From: Candidatus Sulfidibacterium hydrothermale
Lineage (GTDB): Bacteria > Bacteroidota > Bacteroidia > Bacteroidales > F082
Direction: 5' to 3'
Assembly (NCBI RefSeq): GCF_020149915.1
Contig: NZ_CP083760.1
Location: 372,001 to 436,000, forward strand
Length of the DNA: 64,000 nucleotides
The translations under genes and the position numbers were made by a program. The notes beneath the pieces are model-generated. The model ran no database searches, had not been told where the DNA came from, and saw only the letters and a list, made by a program, of their open reading frames with translations. Positions 9,006-18,214 of this stretch are shown piece after piece (the stretch's first letter is position 1; every line of letters begins with the position of its first letter).

Positions 9006-11837
9006 ATGTCGTTAATAAAAACTTTATTTTTTCGGCTTTTCTTTTTTTTGGTATTGATCTGTTTTTATGCCTTTACGGAAGCCGGACCACAACGTCATTT
9101 GATGGAAAGCGGAATATCGCAGCATGTTTCCGGTATTGCTTCCGATTCTGTTCGTGTGGTGCAACAAATTTTCGGAGCAGATACATTGCTCAAACGAAAA
9201 GCCTCTTCCGAAGCAAAAAAACAGTTTTACCAGAAAATACAGCAGGCCATTGAATTTGCCCGGAAAACCGGACACCTTTCTGCTGCAGGTTATGCTGTGA
9301 ATAAACTGGGAGAACGGTTCCGTAATGAAGCAAAATATTCGATGGCTATCTGGCTGCACAAAAAAGCCATTGATATAGCCAAAGAAACAGGAAATAATAA
9401 ATTACTCATCTTTTCTTATAATGATTTGGGTGTGGTTTACCGCCGTATTGACAGTTACCAAAAGGCCATGGAGTATCACCTTAAGGCTTTAAAACTGGCT
9501 GCCCAAACAGGCGATTCTGTAAGCCGGGCCATGGCGGTGAACAGCATTGGCAATGTATATGTGATGCTGGGTGATTTTAATCAGGCGCTGAATTATTTTA
9601 GACAAAGTTTGCGGCTTGAGCAAAACCGGAACAACCCGATTGGCATTGCTATCAATCTGAATAACATTGGACATGTTTACGAAGAAAAAGGAAATCTTGC
9701 CCGTGCCTTTCAGTATTATAAACTTTCGCTTGCCATTAACCAAAGAATCGGTTCAAAAAGAGGGGTTGCTATTTGCAGTAACGATATTGCAGGGGTGTTG
9801 ATCAAAGAAAAAAAATACCGCGAGGCTTTGCAATTCTCCAAAAAGGCTCTTCAAATTACCCGCGAAGTAAAAGATTACGACAACATGGCTTATGCCTACA
9901 TCAAAACCGGTACAGCCTACAGTGCATTAAAAGAGTATACACAAGCTTTTCGGTATCTGTTACCCGGTATTGAACTGGCAAAGAAAATCAGGGCAAGAGC
10001 TATTCTGGAAGAGGGTTATGCCGTTTTGTTCAAGACTTACATGGCAATGAAAAACTATAAAAAAGCCATTGCCAGCCTGAAACTGAAAAACGCTTATCAC
10101 GACTCTCTGATTAATCTGGATGTTAAAAAAAATATCGCGCGTTTACAGATTCAGTTTGATACCGAACGCCAGAAGAGTCAGATGCAACTGGAGAAACAAA
10201 AAACCCGGATTGCTATTCTGCAACTGAAAAAACAGAAATATTTGCTCTATTTTACCTGGAGCGCTTTTGCTATCCTGCTTATTGTGCTCGCTTTTGTCAT
10301 TTTTTATCTTTTCAATAAAGAAAAACAAAACAAACTGTTACGGGAAAAAACAAAAGAAATAGAAAGAGCAGAAAAAGAATTGAAAAAAAGCAATCAGGCG
10401 CTCCAAAAAGCCATCCGGAAAGCAGAAGAAAGTGCCCGGGCAAAAACCGATTTTCTGGCCAATATCAGCCACGAAATACGGACTCCGTTAAACTCTGTCA
10501 TTGGTTTTTCCGATTTGCTTTACTCCATGACTACTGACGAAAAACAAAAAAATTATCTCCGTACCATTAAATCGAGCGGAGAAAGTCTGTTGGCGTTAAT
10601 TAACGATATTTTAAATCTTTCAAAAATTGAAGATGGAAATATTTCGCTTGAGTATAAGGAAACCGATCCGAGAAAAATTCTTCGTGAGGTATCTGAGATC
10701 TTTAGCATGGAAGCCTCCAATAAAGGATTGCATCTTTATGCCGAAACTGATGAAAATGTTCCGCCGACAATAATTTTTGATGAAGCCCGCTTACGGCAGA
10801 TTTTATTGAACCTGGTAGGAAATGCCATCAAATTTACGGAACGGGGAAGCGTAAAAGTTCATGCTTCCGTGACAAACGAAAAGGATCAAGACCAAACGGT
10901 GACGCTGATAATCGATGTGGAAGATACCGGCCAGGGAATTTCTCCTGAAGAACAAGAGAATATTTTTGAACCGTTTCATCAGGCCGAAACACGACAAAAG
11001 TCGGAAGGGGTAGGACTTGGACTGGCTATTACCCGGCGCATGATTCAGGCCATGAACGGCGAAATTCAGTTGGAAAGCCAACCGGGAAAAGGAAGCCGTT
11101 TTACTATTCTGTTTTACGGAGTGAAAAAAGTAGATGGCCATGTTGTTAAGCTGTCGGAACAAAAGATGATCCACACGGAAGAACAGATGAAGTGTATGTT
11201 CATCAGTGAATCGCATCCGCTAAAAGAAACAGCAATAAAAACTTTTACGGAGAATGGTTACCTTGTTGAAGATGTCGGACTTAATTTAACATGGGCCCGG
11301 AAAAATCTGGAAGAATACCGGATGGTCGTTTTCTGCTGTCTGCAAGAAGATATCTTAAAAAACACCCTGAATATCTTTGAAAAAGAAAACCTGGATAACC
11401 GTTACTGTTTTATCATTTTAAATATCAATAAAGAACCCGCTTTTAATATTGCCCATAGTGATGTTTTATCTTTGCATGACAAGAACATATCTCAGATAAA
11501 AGAAACGTTAAATGCATATTTGAGAAAATTAAAAGAATACGACAAAGCCGTAAAGCTTTTCGAGCCGCTGTCCGTTCAGACGGATGCTTTATTGTTTCAG
11601 GAGATCCAACAGATTTACCAAAAGGAGTTTTCAGAAGCGTATCAAACAAAAATGTTTGATAAGATCAATGATTTTACTGAAAAAATATTGCATTTTGCGG
11701 TTAAAAATAAGTTGTTCAATTTGGAAAACTTTGCCACAGAACTGAATGTATATGCTAAGAATTTCGATATCGTATTGATTGAAAATCAAATGCGTATCTT
11801 TCAGCAGGCTTACGATTTGATTTTTCATCGCAAATGA
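9006..11837 (+). CDS. TPR sensor histidine kinase with degenerate receiver-like C-terminus
   Basis: 943 residues. A hydrophobic N-terminal segment (about 3-23) suggests export of the sensor part; residues about 90-380 are tetratricopeptide repeats (NDLGVVYRRIDSYQKAMEYH, NNIGHVYEEKGNLARAFQYY). A membrane segment lies at about 412-436, then a coiled coil. The HisKA motif NISHEIRTPLNSVIGFSDLL carries phospho-acceptor H489, and the ATPase domain has NLVGNAIKFTE, DTGQGI and GVGLGLAI. Residues about 720-840 look like a receiver domain that has lost its acidic pocket and phospho-acceptor Asp. The end is a helical domain similar to that of the next kinase. The last bases overlap the next start (ATGA at 11834-11837), so translation is probably coupled. 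The signal sensed is unknown. Confidence 0.9.
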   Translation: MSLIKTLFFRLFFFLVLICFYAFTEAGPQRHLMESGISQHVSGIASDSVRVVQQIFGADTLLKRKASSEAKKQFYQKIQQAIEFARKTGHLSAAGYAVNKLGERFRNEAKYSMAIWLHKKAIDIAKETGNNKLLIFSYNDLGVVYRRIDSYQKAMEYHLKALKLAAQTGDSVSRAMAVNSIGNVYVMLGDFNQALNYFRQSLRLEQNRNNPIGIAINLNNIGHVYEEKGNLARAFQYYKLSLAINQRIGSKRGVAICSNDIAGVLIKEKKYREALQFSKKALQITREVKDYDNMAYAYIKTGTAYSALKEYTQAFRYLLPGIELAKKIRARAILEEGYAVLFKTYMAMKNYKKAIASLKLKNAYHDSLINLDVKKNIARLQIQFDTERQKSQMQLEKQKTRIAILQLKKQKYLLYFTWSAFAILLIVLAFVIFYLFNKEKQNKLLREKTKEIERAEKELKKSNQALQKAIRKAEESARAKTDFLANISHEIRTPLNSVIGFSDLLYSMTTDEKQKNYLRTIKSSGESLLALINDILNLSKIEDGNISLEYKETDPRKILREVSEIFSMEASNKGLHLYAETDENVPPTIIFDEARLRQILLNLVGNAIKFTERGSVKVHASVTNEKDQDQTVTLIIDVEDTGQGISPEEQENIFEPFHQAETRQKSEGVGLGLAITRRMIQAMNGEIQLESQPGKGSRFTILFYGVKKVDGHVVKLSEQKMIHTEEQMKCMFISESHPLKETAIKTFTENGYLVEDVGLNLTWARKNLEEYRMVVFCCLQEDILKNTLNIFEKENLDNRYCFIILNINKEPAFNIAHSDVLSLHDKNISQIKETLNAYLRKLKEYDKAVKLFEPLSVQTDALLFQEIQQIYQKEFSEAYQTKMFDKINDFTEKILHFAVKNKLFNLENFATELNVYAKNFDIVLIENQMRIFQQAYDLIFHRK

Positions 11838-14800
11838 AAGGAGCAGAAAAAATAGTTTATGGCAAAAATGCTGTTTTCCGCGTGTTTAAGCGGACCTTGT
11901 TTTTGTTGTCTGTTTTTTTACTCCTTACTCCCGGCAAAACTTTTTGTTCAGTACAGTTAGATACTGTTTCCGACACTGTTTCTATTTCGGCATTGCTAAA
12001 AGATAGTTTGCTCTCGCCATTAGACCGGTTAATTCTTTCTAAAAAGATGGCTGCGTTGTATCAAAAATCCGATCCTGAAAAAGCTTTGCCTTTAAACCTG
12101 CTTACCCTTCGGCTTGCCAAAAAGCTGAAAGATGATCCGGCATATGCTCATGCCATGTTTTATGCAGCCGAAAATTACCAGATGCTCGGGCAATACAAAA
12201 AAGCAGATTCGCTCTATGAGCAGATTATCCATACTTTCCAGATGTGTAATAAGGAACGGAAAGCCCGGTTGTATTTAAAACTGGCCAATAATTATTTTTC
12301 GTGGAGCCGGTATAAAAAAGCAGCAGAGTTTTATCAAAAAGCCCGCCTGCTTTTTGAAGAGTTGGGAATAAAATCAGGAATTGCAGATGCTTTACAGGGA
12401 GAAGGAAAAGTATGGACCAATTATAACGATTATGCCAAATCGATTGGCTTATTGCAGCGGGCTTATGATATATATAAAAGCCTGAATGACAAAAAAGGAC
12501 TGGCAGCCATTGACAACCAAATGGGCATTGTAATGGAAAACTGGGGGAAACCCGAACGGGCCAAAGAATTTTTTACGTCTGCGTATAAAATTTACCACGA
12601 AACAGGCGATCTTTTTCACGAAGCCAATATGTTCCTTCATCTTGGTGATATTCAGAAGAAACAAAATCATTATTTTGAAGCCCTGAGTTATTATATGAAA
12701 GCCGAGCGGATTGCCCGGAAAATTAACAGTAACATTCTTTATGTCATTGCCCTGAGTAACGAAGCAGAAGTTTATTACGAGCAAAAACGGTATGACCGGG
12801 CCCTGGACTTGCAAAAAAAGGTACTCCCGTTGAAAAAAGCCATCGGCGACCGTCGCCGGATTGCTATCAGCTTGCTGGATATCGGAAAAATTTATTACCG
12901 GAAAAACAAATTGTTACCGGCCAAAAAATATGCTGATTCTACTTTAACCGTGGCCAAAAGTATCGGTGCCAAAGATATTCTTCTCGAAGTCTATGATCTT
13001 TTATCGAAAATTTATCTCAAACGAAAAGATTACAAAAACGCTTATTTCAGTTTGTTGAAGTACAATAAAATTCACGAAAAGATCTTTTCCGACAAAAACC
13101 GGCAAATGATCAGTGAAATGGAAGTTCGGCTTGAAGCCGAAAAAAAAGAAAAAGAAAACATCCTTTTGCGTAAGCAAACCAAGCTAAACGAAGTACGGCT
13201 TGCCGAGGAAAAAACCACCCGCCTGATCCTGGTTATTTTTATCTCATTTTTTGTTTTTGCTTCGCTGATCGTTTTCTTTTTTATACAATACAAAAACAAA
13301 CTGCTCAACAAGAGTTACGCGATTTTAGCAGCCCGGAACCAGCAAATTTCTCATCAGGCTGAAGAACTGCGCAAGCTGAATGACGAGTTGTTTACTAGTC
13401 GTGAACAATACATGAGTATTGTGGAGAATGCCACTATTGGCATGTATAAAACTACGCCGGACGGAAAAATTTTGTTTGCCAATAAAACGTTGCTTCGCAT
13501 GCTGGGATATACTTCTGATGATTTGAAAAAAATCAATTTGAATGAAACCAAAAGAGAAGCGCGCAAAGTATTTATACAACTGATTGAAAAACAAGGAATC
13601 ATTACCGGGCGCGAAGATGTTTGGGAAAAAGCGGACGGAAGTAAGATTTATGTGAACGAAAGTGCCTGGATTATTCGTGATAAAAACAATAAGACCCTTT
13701 ACTACGAAGGAATTATTGAAGACATTACCAAGCGGAAACTGGCCGAGCAGACCGCCGAAAAGAGAAAAGAGCGACTCCGGAAAATAAATGCAGAGTTGCG
13801 CAAACGAAACATAGAAATCCGCAGAGCCAAAAACCAGGCAGAAGAAGCTAACCGGGCTAAATCGCTTTTTATTGCCAATATCAGCCACGAAATTCGTACG
13901 CCACTTAATTCCATCATTGGTTTTACCGACTTGCTTCTTCCGATGGCCAAAACCAAAAAAGAAGAAACTTTTCTGGAATCCATAAAAAACAGTAGTAACA
14001 GCCTGCTTTCGTTGATCAACGATATTCTCGATCTTTCTAAGATACAGGCAGATAAACTGGAACTGTTTTACGAGCCGGTATCTGTTTTTTCCATTATTGA
14101 AGAAATCCGCGGAATTTTTTACCCGCAAATCGAAGAAAAAGGCATCCGGTTTATTGCATCTGTTTCGTCTTCGCTACACGGATTGTTTTTATTGGACCGG
14201 GTAAGGTTCAAACAAATTCTTTTTAATCTCATTGGAAATGCCATTAAGTTTACAGATAAAGGCCATGTAAAGGTTTCTGCCCACGGAGATAAAATACCGG
14301 ATGAAAAAGATTACTTTGATATTACAGTAGTTGTTGAAGACACCGGATCCGGAATACCGGAGAAAGAGCAGGAAGTGATTTTTGAAGCATTTAAACAATC
14401 TTCCGAAACTTTTTCGCAACAACAGCAGGGAACCGGGCTGGGACTTAGCATTACCAAAAGATTGGTAGAAGCCATGAATGGGGTGATTTCTTTAGAAAGT
14501 CAGCCCGGAAAAGGTACCCGGTTTACCATTTGTTTCCACCATGTCGAAAGAGTTTCTTCCGAACCCTATCGTCCGGAAAAAAATCAACCGGAACCGGAAG
14601 TTGTTTCCGAAGACCGGTCAGAAACCCATTCTGCAGGAGAGATGGAAAGCCGGGTAAGAGCAGCTTTTTCAAAACAATTTCATACCACGTACGAAAAGAT
14701 TTATCGAAGCCGCGTGATTGATGATATTATTCTTTTTGGAAAAGAAATGATTGTTTTTGCCGAAAAACACCGGGTATTGTCGTTGAAAAACAAAGCCCAG

Positions 14801-14878
14801 GATTTGGTGAGCGCTGCCGAACATTTTGAAATTGAAACCATAGAACTGATTTTAAAACAAATAAAAATCTTCTTTTAA
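11834..14878 (+). CDS. TPR-PAS sensor histidine kinase
   Basis: 1014 residues. It has a hydrophobic signal/anchor segment near residues 15-37, TPR repeats (about 60-400, for example AAENYQMLGQYKKADSLYEQ), a membrane segment at about 464-486, a coiled coil and a PAS domain from about 523 (MSIVENATIGMYKTTPDGKI). The HisKA motif NISHEIRTPLNSIIGFTDLL carries H685; the ATPase domain shows NLIGNAIKFTD, DTGSGIPE and GTGLGLSITK. The final 80 residues form a helical domain resembling the end of the preceding kinase (both end with FxIxxIE-like helices). There is no receiver or DNA-binding domain. The start overlaps the previous gene by 4 bp and the next gene begins 13 bp downstream, so the three genes are probably one operon. 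Confidence 0.92.
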   Translation: MKGAEKIVYGKNAVFRVFKRTLFLLSVFLLLTPGKTFCSVQLDTVSDTVSISALLKDSLLSPLDRLILSKKMAALYQKSDPEKALPLNLLTLRLAKKLKDDPAYAHAMFYAAENYQMLGQYKKADSLYEQIIHTFQMCNKERKARLYLKLANNYFSWSRYKKAAEFYQKARLLFEELGIKSGIADALQGEGKVWTNYNDYAKSIGLLQRAYDIYKSLNDKKGLAAIDNQMGIVMENWGKPERAKEFFTSAYKIYHETGDLFHEANMFLHLGDIQKKQNHYFEALSYYMKAERIARKINSNILYVIALSNEAEVYYEQKRYDRALDLQKKVLPLKKAIGDRRRIAISLLDIGKIYYRKNKLLPAKKYADSTLTVAKSIGAKDILLEVYDLLSKIYLKRKDYKNAYFSLLKYNKIHEKIFSDKNRQMISEMEVRLEAEKKEKENILLRKQTKLNEVRLAEEKTTRLILVIFISFFVFASLIVFFFIQYKNKLLNKSYAILAARNQQISHQAEELRKLNDELFTSREQYMSIVENATIGMYKTTPDGKILFANKTLLRMLGYTSDDLKKINLNETKREARKVFIQLIEKQGIITGREDVWEKADGSKIYVNESAWIIRDKNNKTLYYEGIIEDITKRKLAEQTAEKRKERLRKINAELRKRNIEIRRAKNQAEEANRAKSLFIANISHEIRTPLNSIIGFTDLLLPMAKTKKEETFLESIKNSSNSLLSLINDILDLSKIQADKLELFYEPVSVFSIIEEIRGIFYPQIEEKGIRFIASVSSSLHGLFLLDRVRFKQILFNLIGNAIKFTDKGHVKVSAHGDKIPDEKDYFDITVVVEDTGSGIPEKEQEVIFEAFKQSSETFSQQQQGTGLGLSITKRLVEAMNGVISLESQPGKGTRFTICFHHVERVSSEPYRPEKNQPEPEVVSEDRSETHSAGEMESRVRAAFSKQFHTTYEKIYRSRVIDDIILFGKEMIVFAEKHRVLSLKNKAQDLVSAAEHFEIETIELILKQIKIFF

Positions 14879-14891
14879 TTTTTTAACCATC

Positions 14892-16037
14892 ATGATGCAA
14901 TCTTCCGGAAAACATAAAATCCTTATCGTGGATGATATCCCGAAAAACATTCAGATTCTGGGGAATATCCTGTCTAAAGAGAATTATCAGATTGCTTATG
15001 CGCAAAGCGGCAATCAGGCTCTTTCTATCACGAAATATGAGAAGTTCGATTTAATTCTGCTGGATATTATGATGCCCGGAATGGATGGTTTTGAAGTTTG
15101 CCGGGCTTTGAAAAACGATCCGGAAACCAGCGAAATCCCGATTATTTTTCTGACAGCAAAAGCGGATATGAACAGTATTGTGAAAGGTTTTGCCTCAGGC
15201 GGGCAAGATTATATTACCAAACCGTTTAATGCTTCGGAACTGCTGGCCCGTACCCGCACCCACATTCAGCTGCATGAACAAAAAATTGCCCTTCAAGAAC
15301 TGAATGAAAAACTGGAAGAAAAGGTAAGAGAACGTACCCGGCAACTGGAAGAAGCTTATGAAAGACTGAATCAGACCGAAAAAGCAAAAACCGATTTTCT
15401 GGATATTATCAGCCATGAGCTGCGAACCCCGTTGAACGGAATAGCCGGACTGACCACGTTGCTTAACCTTACCGAACTAAATGAAGAACAACGGGAATAT
15501 CTCCGGTATCTGGAAGAAGTAGCCGGACGGTTAACCCGGTTCTCGGAAACGGCTTTACTGATCACTGACTTAAAAGTCAATCAAAACCAACCCGATTTTC
15601 TTCCTACACAAATCAAGTATATCCTGGAATCTGTAATCCATCAATTCGAACAAAAATATCAGGGCAAATACGGAACGGTAAGGCTGGTCATGGACAATGA
15701 AAAGATGATGCTCTCTGCCAATACTTCGTTGCTCAAGAAATCGTTGGATATGTTGTTGGAGAATGCGGTAAAATACGGGGGGCCGGAAGTTAATATTCAG
15801 TTAACGGTAACCCGGACGAAAAAAAATACAATTATTTCGTGTGAAGATGACGGCCCCGGGTTTAATGAAAAAGCCCGGCAACGTCTTTTTGAAATTTTTA
15901 CCACCGGTGATATTCTGCATGACGAAGGTACAGGCCTTTCTCTGGCAGCCGTGAAGTTGATTATGGATTACCATAATGGGAAAACAGAAGCAGGAAACAG
16001 ACCAGAAGGCGGAGCATACGTCCGATTGATCTTTTAA
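14892..16037 (+). CDS. Receiver-histidine kinase hybrid
   Basis: 381 residues, cytoplasmic, no membrane segment. The N-terminal receiver domain has the acidic pair in KILIVDDIPKN, the phospho-acceptor D58 in LILLDIMMPGMDGFEVC, and the conserved lysine in DYITKPFNASELL. A coiled-coil linker (about 130-165) leads to a HisKA motif IISHELRTPLNGIAGLTTLL with H175 and an ATPase domain (LLENAVKYGG, CEDDGPGF, GTGLSLAAVKLI). It is the only protein of the three-kinase cluster with an intact receiver, so it could accept phosphate from the two upstream kinases and pass a signal on through its own kinase. That relay is an inference; the final output gene is not in the window. Confidence 0.92.
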   Translation: MMQSSGKHKILIVDDIPKNIQILGNILSKENYQIAYAQSGNQALSITKYEKFDLILLDIMMPGMDGFEVCRALKNDPETSEIPIIFLTAKADMNSIVKGFASGGQDYITKPFNASELLARTRTHIQLHEQKIALQELNEKLEEKVRERTRQLEEAYERLNQTEKAKTDFLDIISHELRTPLNGIAGLTTLLNLTELNEEQREYLRYLEEVAGRLTRFSETALLITDLKVNQNQPDFLPTQIKYILESVIHQFEQKYQGKYGTVRLVMDNEKMMLSANTSLLKKSLDMLLENAVKYGGPEVNIQLTVTRTKKNTIISCEDDGPGFNEKARQRLFEIFTTGDILHDEGTGLSLAAVKLIMDYHNGKTEAGNRPEGGAYVRLIF

Positions 16038-16235
16038 TAACATCGTTTTTTACAATATTATTTGTAATAACGCCGGCTTGAGATTAGATGTAAAATGATG
16101 CTATACTGCTGATTAGTGTCTGGTAATACATATTTCTGAAACAGGTCGAAAACAGCCGTTATATCCGTTTTTCCGGTGATTTTTCACTTGCCGAAAATTT
16201 TCCTGTTCCGGTATTCATCGAATAATGAAACTTTT

Positions 16236-16243
16236 TACATTTG
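16236..16243 (+). promoter_or_regulatory. -7 box TACATTTG before the CLC gene
   Basis: A perfect match to the Bacteroidota -7 element TAnnTTTG, 13 bp before the ATG at 16257. No clear TTG -33 element is seen. Its position argues that the upstream in-frame ATG at 16176 is not used, because that start would lie ahead of the transcription start. Confidence 0.5.
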
Positions 16244-16256
16244 TCCCCTGACAACC

Positions 16257-18032
16257 ATGAAAAGAAAAAGAAAATTCTCCGATACACTGCTTATACTCAG
16301 CAGAAGAATTCCCGACCGTCAATTGATGATTGTGCTCAGTGTGGTAGTCGGTTTTTTGGCCGGGATGGTAGCGGTTGTGATGAAAAATCTGGTTTTTATC
16401 ATCAAAAAATTGCTCACCGGAGGATTCGAAATCGATTATTCCAATTATTTGTATGTGGTATATCCGGCTATTGGTATTTTGCTGGTGATGCTTTTTATCA
16501 AGTTTATTTTGCGGCGGCCGGTGCGTGATGGAATTCCTAATGTGTTGTATTCCATTTCGCGAAATCACGGAATTATCAAACCACACAACACTTTTTCGTC
16601 AATTATCACCAGTACCATTACGGTGGGTTTTGGCGGATCGGTAGGATTGGAAGGTCCTACGGTGGTTACCGGAGCCGCTATTGGTTCGGTGATTGCCAAA
16701 AAACTGGGACTTAATTACAAACAGGTGGTTGCCGTGTTGGGGTTTGCCTCAGCAGCAGCGATGTCGGCTATTTTTAAAGCCCCTATTGCAGCGATTGTCT
16801 TTGCCTTGGAAGTGATTCTTTTCGATATGACCATGAGCTCGCTGGTCCCTTTGTTGCTGGCTTCCATTGTAGCTGCCATTACTTCATACGCTTTCCTTGG
16901 GCAAGATGTACTTTATCCTTTTCAGGTGGTGTATCGTTTTACGCTTTCCGATACGATTTACTATTTTGCCCTTGGGGTGTTTTGTGCCATGATTTCGGTG
17001 TATTACATCAAAGGATATGTACTTAGCGGACGTATCTTTGATAAGATTCCGGGTTGGCTTACCAAATTGTTGGTTGGCGCTTCGTTGCTTGGGTTTTTAA
17101 TTTTTCTGATGCCGGCACTTTACGGCGAAGGTTACGAAGCGATTAATACGGCTTTGAAGGGAAATCTTAGTTTTATTTTTGATAACAGTATCTTTTACGG
17201 CCTGCGCAGTAATCAGGCGGTGGCACTGGTGTTGTTGTTGGCGATTATTTTACTGAAAGTAGTTGCGACTTCGTTGACATTCAGAGCGGGAGGTATTGGG
17301 GGTGTTTTTGCTCCCACCTTGTTTATCGGTACCATGACCGGGCTTTTCTTTGCCAAAAGCATGAACTTTTTTGGAATGGCCAGCCTTCCGGTTAGTGATT
17401 TTGCTTTGGTGGGCATGGCCGGATTACTGGCCGGGGTAGTTCACGCTCCGTTGACTGCTATTTTTTTAATCGCTGAAATTACCGGTGGTTATTCGCTTAT
17501 CTTTCCTATTATGATTGTGGCTACCACCTCTTACGGATTAACACGGATTTTTTCCAGCCGCTCCATTTACACCATTCAGCTTTCCGGACACGGCGATATG
17601 CTTACCCATCATAAAGACCGGGCATTGCTCTCCATGATGAGCATCAAAACCTTGATCGAAACGAATTTTAAAACCGTACATCCCGAAGGAAACCTGGGGG
17701 ATTTAATTAAAGTAGTTGCCGAATCGACCCGGAATATTTTTCCGGTAGTGGACGAAGAAAATAACTTTTACGGAATTATTGTCATGGATCAGATCCGGCA
17801 TCTGATGTTTCATCCTGAAATGTATGAAAAGGTTTCGGTACGCAGCTTGATGTTTCACCCCTCCACTATTGTGGAACTGAGCGATGACATGGAAACGGTA
17901 GCGGGTAAATTCCAACATTCGGGAAAATACAACCTGGTGGTATTGGATAAAGGCAAATATGTGGGTTTTGTATCAAGAGCCAATGTTTTTTCGCATTATC
18001 GTCAATTACTGAAAGAGTTTTCTGAAGACTAA
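16257..18032 (+). CDS. CLC family chloride channel or Cl-/H+ antiporter with CBS domains
   Basis: 591 residues from the ATG at 16257; an in-frame start at 16176 would add 27 residues but lies upstream of the probable promoter. About ten or more hydrophobic segments fill residues 25-440. CLC signatures are visible: GFGGSVGLEGPTVVTGAAIG, which keeps the gating glutamate in GxEGP, and RAGGIGGVFAPTLFIG. The gating Glu is compatible with a proton-coupled antiporter, but channel and antiporter cannot be separated by eye. The C-terminal 140 residues form a pair of CBS domains (about 460-590), which often bind adenine nucleotides and regulate transport. It stands alone between the kinase operon and the Kdo transferase. 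Confidence 0.92.
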   Translation: MKRKRKFSDTLLILSRRIPDRQLMIVLSVVVGFLAGMVAVVMKNLVFIIKKLLTGGFEIDYSNYLYVVYPAIGILLVMLFIKFILRRPVRDGIPNVLYSISRNHGIIKPHNTFSSIITSTITVGFGGSVGLEGPTVVTGAAIGSVIAKKLGLNYKQVVAVLGFASAAAMSAIFKAPIAAIVFALEVILFDMTMSSLVPLLLASIVAAITSYAFLGQDVLYPFQVVYRFTLSDTIYYFALGVFCAMISVYYIKGYVLSGRIFDKIPGWLTKLLVGASLLGFLIFLMPALYGEGYEAINTALKGNLSFIFDNSIFYGLRSNQAVALVLLLAIILLKVVATSLTFRAGGIGGVFAPTLFIGTMTGLFFAKSMNFFGMASLPVSDFALVGMAGLLAGVVHAPLTAIFLIAEITGGYSLIFPIMIVATTSYGLTRIFSSRSIYTIQLSGHGDMLTHHKDRALLSMMSIKTLIETNFKTVHPEGNLGDLIKVVAESTRNIFPVVDEENNFYGIIVMDQIRHLMFHPEMYEKVSVRSLMFHPSTIVELSDDMETVAGKFQHSGKYNLVVLDKGKYVGFVSRANVFSHYRQLLKEFSED

Positions 18033-18158
18033 CCGGTCTAACTTCCACTGAAATTTGTATTTGACTTTTTTTTATTCCTTTTAATTTTTTGTCAATTTGT
18101 GGCAATAAAATCTGAAGAATCCGTTATAGTTTTACAGTTTTATAAAAGTAATTCTTAC

Positions 18159-18166
18159 TATATTTG
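18159..18166 (+). promoter_or_regulatory. -7 box TATATTTG before the Kdo transferase
   Basis: A TAnnTTTG match 48 bp before the start codon at 18215. The -33 region has T-rich sequence but no exact TTG at the usual spacing, so the assignment is tentative. Confidence 0.4.
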
Positions 18167-18214
18167 CAAAACGTAAGGGAAAAGGACAAAAGTAACGGAT
18201 TTATAACAGTTTAG

